NCBI GenBank assembly: GCA_003134045.1
Contig: PLAH01000172.1
Coordinates: 1 to 38,092 of the forward strand
From: Gammaproteobacteria bacterium
GTDB taxonomy: Bacteria > Pseudomonadota > Gammaproteobacteria > Steroidobacterales > Steroidobacteraceae
Length of the DNA: 38,092 bases
Direction of reading: 5' to 3'
The notes beneath the pieces are model-generated. The model was not told the origin of the DNA, made no database searches, and was given only the letters and a program-made list of their open reading frames with translations. Of the stretch, positions 33,575-38,092 are shown piece by piece. Made by a program: the position numbers and the translations under genes. How positions within the stretch are numbered: the first letter of the stretch is position 1; each line of letters starts with the position of its first letter.

Positions 33575-33618
33575 CAAATGTCCATCACCGGGATAACAAA
33601 TGTCCATCACCGGGATAA
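33575..33618. repeat. Tandem 22-bp direct repeat downstream of the GT4 gene
   Basis: Two identical, abutting 22-bp copies (33575-33596 and 33597-33618), each containing AATGTCCATCACCGGGATAA. They lie in the 161-bp gap between convergent genes. No transposase or hairpin explains them. Confidence 0.85.
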
Positions 33619-33721
33619 TAAGAGCGTTATTTCGTGAGCCACGGGCCGCGGACCTCTGGTCGGCGGGACGTATGTGGAAGGGTCAGGAACGGCGCACGCG
33701 GCGCGGCCGGCGGGCCACGGA

Positions 33722-34738
33722 TCAGCCCTCGGCGCAGCCGTAGTAGTCGCGATACCAGTCGACGAAATTGCGCACGCCCACTTCCACGGGGGTCGTGGGC
33801 TGGTAGCCGATGTCGTCGATGAGCTCGCGGACATCCGCAAAGGTGTCGGCAACGTCGCCCGGTTGCAGGGGCAGGAGAATTTTCTGCGCCTTGCGCCCGA
33901 GGCATTGTTCCAGCACTTCGATGTAGCGCAGCAATTCCACCGGACGATTGCTGCCGATGTTGTAGATTCGGTACGGCGCCGCACTGTACGCCGGGTCCGG
34001 GTGCGCGCTGTCCCAACGCGGGTCGGGCTTCGCAACGCGGTCGAGCACGCGTACCACGCCCTCGACGATATCATCGACATAAGTAAAGTCGCGTTTGTGG
34101 TGTCCGTGATTGAAAACCTGGATGGGCTCGCCCGCGAGAATGGCGCGCGAGAAAAGAAACAAGGCCATATCGGGCCGTCCCCAAGGCCCGTACACCGTAA
34201 AAAAGCGCAGCCCGGTGGTAGGTAAGCCGAACACGCTCGAGTAGCTGTGCGCCATCAACTCGTTCGAACGTTTGGTCGCCGCGTACAGAGAGACGGGGTG
34301 AGACGCCGGTTCGTGGACCGAATAGGGCAAGCGCGCGCTCGCGCCGTAGACCGAACTCGAGGACGCATAGACCAGGTGGCCTACGGCGTTGTGGCGGCAC
34401 CCTTCGAGCACGTTCAAGGTGCCCGTGATGTTGCTCTGGATGTAGCTATGCGGCGCCTGCAAGGAATAGCGCACGCCGGCTTGCGCTCCCAAGTGCGCCA
34501 CCCGCTCGAATTGCTCCCGGGCAAACAGGTCGAGAATCGCCGCTTGATCGGCCAGATCGGCCCGCACGAAGCGGAAACGGGCATGCCGCTCGAGCCGCTC
34601 GAGCCGCGCTCTTTTCAGCGACACGTCGTAATAATCGTTGAGATTGTCGAGACCTACGACGTCGTCGCCACGCTCGAGCAGGCGTTGCGCAGTGAAGGAG
34701 CCGATGAATCCGGCGACACCCGTGACCAGGACTTTCAT
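33722..34738 (-). CDS. UDP-glucuronate 4-epimerase-like SDR
   Basis: A 338-residue extended SDR. The ATG at 34738 ([24 protein letters not shown]) is favoured over an ATG ten codons upstream. GxxGxxG at 7-13, ASSSSVYG near 125-132 (Ser127-129) and YAATK with Tyr152/Lys156 form the catalytic set. [19 protein letters not shown] and [15 protein letters not shown] are strongly typical of the UDP-glucuronate 4-epimerase (LspL/CapI/WbpP-like) family. It would make UDP-galacturonate from UDP-glucuronate, so an acidic sugar is likely in the polymer. It is a single minus-strand gene between plus-strand units. Confidence 0.91.
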   Translation of the reverse strand: MKVLVTGVAGFIGSFTAQRLLERGDDVVGLDNLNDYYDVSLKRARLERLERHARFRFVRADLADQAAILDLFAREQFERVAHLGAQAGVRYSLQAPHSYIQSNITGTLNVLEGCRHNAVGHLVYASSSSVYGASARLPYSVHEPASHPVSLYAATKRSNELMAHSYSSVFGLPTTGLRFFTVYGPWGRPDMALFLFSRAILAGEPIQVFNHGHHKRDFTYVDDIVEGVVRVLDRVAKPDPRWDSAHPDPAYSAAPYRIYNIGSNRPVELLRYIEVLEQCLGRKAQKILLPLQPGDVADTFADVRELIDDIGYQPTTPVEVGVRNFVDWYRDYYGCAEG

Positions 34739-34806
34739 GAGGACCGCGAGTATACCGTGCCGCGGCAAGCGGCCGCGGCGGATTGCGTTTAACGTGTAAA
34801 AACCGG

Positions 34807-34816
34807 GACTTAAGTC
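34807..34816. other. Short palindrome in the upstream region of the GT2 operon
   Basis: GACTTAAGTC is a perfect 10-bp palindrome in the 192-bp gap between divergent genes, about 60 bp upstream of the candidate promoter. It may be an operator or chance; no second copy was found. Confidence 0.2.
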
Positions 34817-34872
34817 GCATAAATACTACATGGCGGGCCGCCGGCGGGTAATTGCCAGTGCGGGGTGTTAAA

Positions 34873-34902
34873 TTGCTGCCCGGGCGCTTGGCGCAGTATG
34901 TT
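34873..34902 (+). promoter_or_regulatory. Candidate promoter for the GT2-GT2-Wzy operon
   Basis: TTGCTG (34873-34878), 18-bp spacer, TATGTT (34897-34902). The start point would be near 34909, giving a leader of about 22 nt before the GTG at 34931. Confidence 0.35.
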
Positions 34903-34930
34903 TATTTCTGAAACCCCATAGAGACACCGC

Positions 34931-35896
34931 GTGGATTCTTTCCCAAAGCTTTCGGTGATCGTGCCGTTCTACAACGAAGAGGACAGCATCAAGCCCATGC
35001 ACGCGGCCATTGTCGCCGCCGTGGATCCGCTGCGCATCCCCTACGAAATGGTGTTCGTGGATGATGGCAGCAAGGATGCGACCGCTGCCATGGCCGACGA
35101 GATCGCGCGCGGCGATCCGCGGGTGCGCTTCGTCAAGTTTCGCCGAAATTACGGGCAGACCGCCGCCATGGCGGCCGGCATCGAGTACGCCCGCGGCGAA
35201 ATCCTGGTGACCATGGACGGCGATCTGCAGAACGATCCCGCCGACATCGAGCATTTCCTGACCAAGATGGCCGAAGGCAACGACATCGTCGTCGGCTGGC
35301 GGCATAAGCGCCAGGACAAGCTGATTTCGCGCAAGATCCCGTCGGTGATCGCCAATCGACTCATCAGCCGCGTGACCGGGGTGTCCATCACCGATAACGG
35401 TTGTTCGCTGAAGGCGTTCCGCGCATCGGTCATCAAGAAGATCCCGCTGTACTCCGAAATGCACCGCTTCATCCCGGCCATGGCCTCGATCGCGGGTCCG
35501 CGAATCGCCGAGATCAAGGTGCGCCATCACGCCCGGCAGTTCGGCGCGTCCAAATATGGCTTGTCGCGCGTCTACAAGGTTCTGCTTGACTTAATGGTTA
35601 TCAAGACGGTGAGTTCGTTCACGTCGCGCCCGCTGCTTTGGTTTAGTCTTTTGTGCTTGCCTCTGATGCTCGTGGGACTGGCGGCGCTGGCGGGTGGCCT
35701 GTTGGCAGCGATTCCTGAAAACGGTCGTCTGTCGCTGCCCTTGACCGGAGCCGGCATCGTGTTCCTCACGGGTGCGGTGACGCTGATCGCGAGCGGCACC
35801 TTGGGGGAATTGATCTACAAGCTCGGAGACGTGCGGCCGGAGCACTTCGCGCGCCTGACCGGGAGAGTGTTGTCGTCAAACGAGACCCGCAAATGA
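34931..35896 (+). CDS. Membrane-anchored GT2 (DPM1/ArnC/GtrB-like)
   Basis: A 321-residue GT2 of the polyprenyl-phosphate-sugar synthase type. The N-terminal domain has LSVIVPFYNEEDSI, VFVDDGSKDAT and NYGQTAAMAAGIEYARGE, with the DXD motif at Asp96-Gly97-Asp98 in VTMDGDLQNDP. HHARQFGASKYGLSRV is the usual acceptor-loop motif. Two hydrophobic helices follow near 235-258 and 275-300, as in ArnC and GtrB. It may charge undecaprenyl phosphate with a sugar for the GT-C enzyme at 11915, an inference from family roles. The GTG start has a weak GAGA site. It overlaps the next gene as ATGA. Confidence 0.9.
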   Translation: MDSFPKLSVIVPFYNEEDSIKPMHAAIVAAVDPLRIPYEMVFVDDGSKDATAAMADEIARGDPRVRFVKFRRNYGQTAAMAAGIEYARGEILVTMDGDLQNDPADIEHFLTKMAEGNDIVVGWRHKRQDKLISRKIPSVIANRLISRVTGVSITDNGCSLKAFRASVIKKIPLYSEMHRFIPAMASIAGPRIAEIKVRHHARQFGASKYGLSRVYKVLLDLMVIKTVSSFTSRPLLWFSLLCLPLMLVGLAALAGGLLAAIPENGRLSLPLTGAGIVFLTGAVTLIASGTLGELIYKLGDVRPEHFARLTGRVLSSNETRK

Positions 35897-36921
35897 CCAT
35901 GAACAGAAACGCTGTGCAGGTATCCGTGATCGTGCCGGTCGGCGAGCGCCAAGCGCCGCTCGACGCATTGTACGCGGAATATAAATCCGGGCTCGCGGCG
36001 CTCGGCGTCACGTACGAAATGATCTTCGTGCTGGATGGCCCTCAACCGGCCTATGAGAAAGCCCTCGCCGCCCTTGCCGCCCGCAGCGAGCCCGTGACGG
36101 TGGTGTCCTTGTCGCGTTATTTCGGCGAAGCGACCGCGATCATGGTGGGCTTCGAGAACGCCGTGGGCAGCGTGATCTACACGCTTCCCGCCTACTTCCA
36201 GATCGACGGCACCCAGGTGGCGAATCTCTATGCGGCCCTGGAGAGTGCCGACATTGCCGTGGGCTGCCGTGAGCCGCGGGCGACCCGCTGGTACGAGACC
36301 ATCCGCCGCGGTGCCTTTCACGGTCTGCTGCAATTCGTCACCCGCTTGTCCTTCCGCGATTTGGGCTGCAACGCGCGGGCGATGCGGCGCAAGGTGCTCG
36401 AGGAGGTTCATCTCTACGGCGATCAGCAGCGCTTTCTGCCGGTGCTCGCGGAACGCCAAGGGTTTCGCGTCGCGGAAGTCGCCGTCACGCAATCGAAGAG
36501 CGATCGCCACGACAAGATGTATCCGGCGCGTAATTACCTGCGCAGTTTCCTCGATATCTTCACGGTATTCTTTCTGGTTCGTTTCACCAAGAAACCGCTG
36601 CGGTTCTTCGGCATGATCGGTGTCATGACCTTGGCCCTCGGCGTCCTGGAACTGGGATACCTGGTCTTCGAGAGGCTCTTCTTCGGTATTCCGCTGGCCG
36701 ACCGCCCCGCATTGCTCCTGGCATCCCTGCTGATCGTGCTGGGCGTGCAGATTTTCGCCCTCGGACTGCTCGGCGAACTCATCATTTTCACCCACGCGGG
36801 GACCAGCAAGGATTACCAGGTCGATCGGGTGGTGCACTACTCGGGTGCGGTTCCCGCCGGGGCGGCAGCGGCCGCCGGTAAGGCTCCGTCCTCGACCGGT
36901 CCGGTCAAGGTAGTCGCTTAA
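35893..36921 (+). CDS. GT2-like membrane protein lacking the DXD motif
   Basis: A 342-residue paralogue of the preceding protein with the same layout: VSVIVPVGERQAPL, FVLDGPQPAY, YFGEATAIMVGFENAVG, a family-like SFRDLGCNARAMRRKVLEEV, and two membrane helices in the last third. Where the neighbour has MDGDLQNDP, this protein reads LPAYFQIDG, so the metal-binding DXD at about residue 99-101 is replaced by Pro-Ala-Tyr; the VDDG block is VLDG, and the SKYG loop is also altered. The reading frame is intact and coupled (ATGA overlap), so it is not a pseudogene. It may be a non-catalytic partner or use another mechanism. Confidence 0.82.
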   Translation: MTMNRNAVQVSVIVPVGERQAPLDALYAEYKSGLAALGVTYEMIFVLDGPQPAYEKALAALAARSEPVTVVSLSRYFGEATAIMVGFENAVGSVIYTLPAYFQIDGTQVANLYAALESADIAVGCREPRATRWYETIRRGAFHGLLQFVTRLSFRDLGCNARAMRRKVLEEVHLYGDQQRFLPVLAERQGFRVAEVAVTQSKSDRHDKMYPARNYLRSFLDIFTVFFLVRFTKKPLRFFGMIGVMTLALGVLELGYLVFERLFFGIPLADRPALLLASLLIVLGVQIFALGLLGELIIFTHAGTSKDYQVDRVVHYSGAVPAGAAAAAGKAPSSTGPVKVVA

Positions 36922-36960
36922 CGTGCATCACTTCTAGCCGGCACGAGCGAGACGCGGCTC

Positions 36961-38092
36961 ATGCAAAAGTTCGCCTTCGTGATTATTTGCGTCGCGATGC
37001 TGTTTGAATTTACGCTCACGACCTTTCATCTGCCGCCGCTCCTGCGTTTCGTGCCGGAAGCCATTTCGGGCCTAGTGCTGGTGTACGTGCTGATAGCAGG
37101 CACGCAGGACGGATTCCGCTGGGTGGCGACGAAATATTGGGTGATCCTCGGCGCCCTCGCGCTGGTGGTCATTTGCGGCATCATCAGCAATGATCCAAGC
37201 CCTGGAGCTCTGATCACGGGCATGCGGTTTTACTTCCGCGCTGCGCCACTGTTCCTGCTGGGTGCGGTCCTACCGATGACGGACGAACAGTTGCTCCGAC
37301 AGCTCAAACTGCTCCTGGTACTCGCGTTCTGTCAATTGCCCGTGGCCGTCTACCAGCGCTGGATCATCATCAGTGCGGACCGCTTTTCCGGCGACGATGT
37401 CCGCGGCACGTTGATGGATTCCGGCATTCTGTCCATGCTGCTCATCTGCGGGGCGCTGATATTGACGGGCTTGGTGCTGAAGCGCCGCATCGGCGTATGG
37501 CGCTATGGACTGCTGTTCATCTTGCTGCTCATACCCACCACCATCAACGAAACCAAGGTGACGGTCGTTTTCCTCCCCCTGGGTCTCTTCGTGGTCATGC
37601 TGGTGGGCGCCGATCCGGGCAAGCGGCTGCGCTACACCGGCCTAGGGTTCGCCGCACTGGTGGTTTTCGCAGCGATTTTCGTGCCAATCTACGACAAGAT
37701 GGAATCGTTGAACGGCTCATCCGTCAGCATCGTCGACTTCTTCACGACTGAGAAGAACCTCGACAAGTATCTCGTGTCCGAGGGCAGCGGCCGGGGCGTC
37801 GGGGTCGGCGGCAAGAAACACGCCCACCGGGGCGAGGCCATCGTGGTCCCCGTGACATATCTCGCGAAGGATCCCGTGCTCCTGGCCTTCGGACTGGGCC
37901 TCGGCAATGCCTCGCCCTCGCAAAGCGGCCCAGCCTACGAGGGCCGCTACTATTCATTGTTCCAGAATATTCTGGAAATATCGTTTGCCGCCTTTCTGCT
38001 CGAACTCGGCGTCTTCGGCGTCCTCGCGAGCATCGCGCTGAACTGGATGATCTTCACCGACAGCTTTGCGGTCGCTCTGCGCGACACAGGCC
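36961..38092 (+). CDS. Wzy/WaaL-like O-antigen polymerase or ligase, partial (cut by right edge)
   Basis: An open frame from the ATG at 36961 runs 377 codons without a stop to the window edge. It encodes a polytopic protein with hydrophobic segments such as FAFVIICVAMLFEF, YWVILGALALVVICGI, ILSMLLICGALILTGLVL and YGLLFILLLIPTTI. Two larger polar regions are seen, the longer around 240-325, and the sequence includes PTTINETKVTV and FGLGLGNASPS, which fit the periplasmic loop of O-antigen ligase/polymerase proteins. It sits 39 bp after the degenerate GT2. Polymerase versus ligase cannot be decided by eye, and the C-terminus is missing. Confidence 0.8.
   Translation, partial: MQKFAFVIICVAMLFEFTLTTFHLPPLLRFVPEAISGLVLVYVLIAGTQDGFRWVATKYWVILGALALVVICGIISNDPSPGALITGMRFYFRAAPLFLLGAVLPMTDEQLLRQLKLLLVLAFCQLPVAVYQRWIIISADRFSGDDVRGTLMDSGILSMLLICGALILTGLVLKRRIGVWRYGLLFILLLIPTTINETKVTVVFLPLGLFVVMLVGADPGKRLRYTGLGFAALVVFAAIFVPIYDKMESLNGSSVSIVDFFTTEKNLDKYLVSEGSGRGVGVGGKKHAHRGEAIVVPVTYLAKDPVLLAFGLGLGNASPSQSGPAYEGRYYSLFQNILEISFAAFLLELGVFGVLASIALNWMIFTDSFAVALRDTG

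Overview
The window is a large, high-GC polysaccharide locus, most likely from a gammaproteobacterium. That lineage is an inference from base composition, codon use and gene content; there is no rRNA or housekeeping marker to fix the taxon. No rRNA, tRNA, CRISPR array, transposase or integrase was seen. The locus holds about eleven glycosyltransferases, a Wzx-type flippase, a Wzy/WaaL-like membrane protein cut by the right edge, two nucleotide-sugar epimerases, and an unusually rich set of polymer-modifying enzymes. No Wza/Wzc export or co-polymerase genes are visible, so the cluster probably continues outside the window.

Layout. (1) 1-2645: the C-terminus of an Ig/FN3 protein, a GT4, and a convergent Ig/FN3 lipoprotein paralogous to the first. 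(2) 2646-3223: no gene, but two families of short hairpin repeats. (3) 3224-11058, minus strand: an acyl-decoration block with an AT3 acyltransferase, an MBOAT with its SGNH partner, a GT4, an AT3-SGNH fusion and another AT3. A divergent SGNH lipoprotein follows at 11194. (4) 11915-15706, minus: a GT39-like membrane transferase, the flippase and a GT2, behind a recognisable promoter. (5) 15941-17496, plus: a PhyH-type dioxygenase translationally coupled to a PIG-L deacetylase. (6) 17488-25969, minus: a probable DUF4185-type lipoprotein, three GT4s, a GINT1/GH43-like protein and an AsnB-like amidotransferase, tightly packed. (7) 26099-26884, plus: a lone methyltransferase. (8) 26917-30781, minus: an epimerase, a GlpD-like flavoprotein and a radical SAM protein. 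(9) 31007-33560, plus: two GT4s. (10) 33722-34738, minus: a UDP-glucuronate 4-epimerase. (11) 34931 to the edge, plus: two overlapping membrane-anchored GT2s and the Wzy-like protein.

Working model (inference): GT2 and GT4 enzymes build a long, probably uronic-acid-containing repeat unit on a lipid carrier. The flippase moves it out and the Wzy-like protein polymerises or ligates it. Acyltransferases, SGNH proteins, the PIG-L deacetylase, the dioxygenase, the amidotransferase and the methyltransferase alter it chemically. Secreted lipoproteins with Ig, FN3, SGNH and propeller folds handle it outside the cytoplasm.

Most notable observations: a tandem GT2 pair whose second member has lost its DXD motif; three perfect palindromes at an exact 32-bp period with compensatory changes; perfect hairpins across stop or start codons; and the concentration of acyl-transfer genes.
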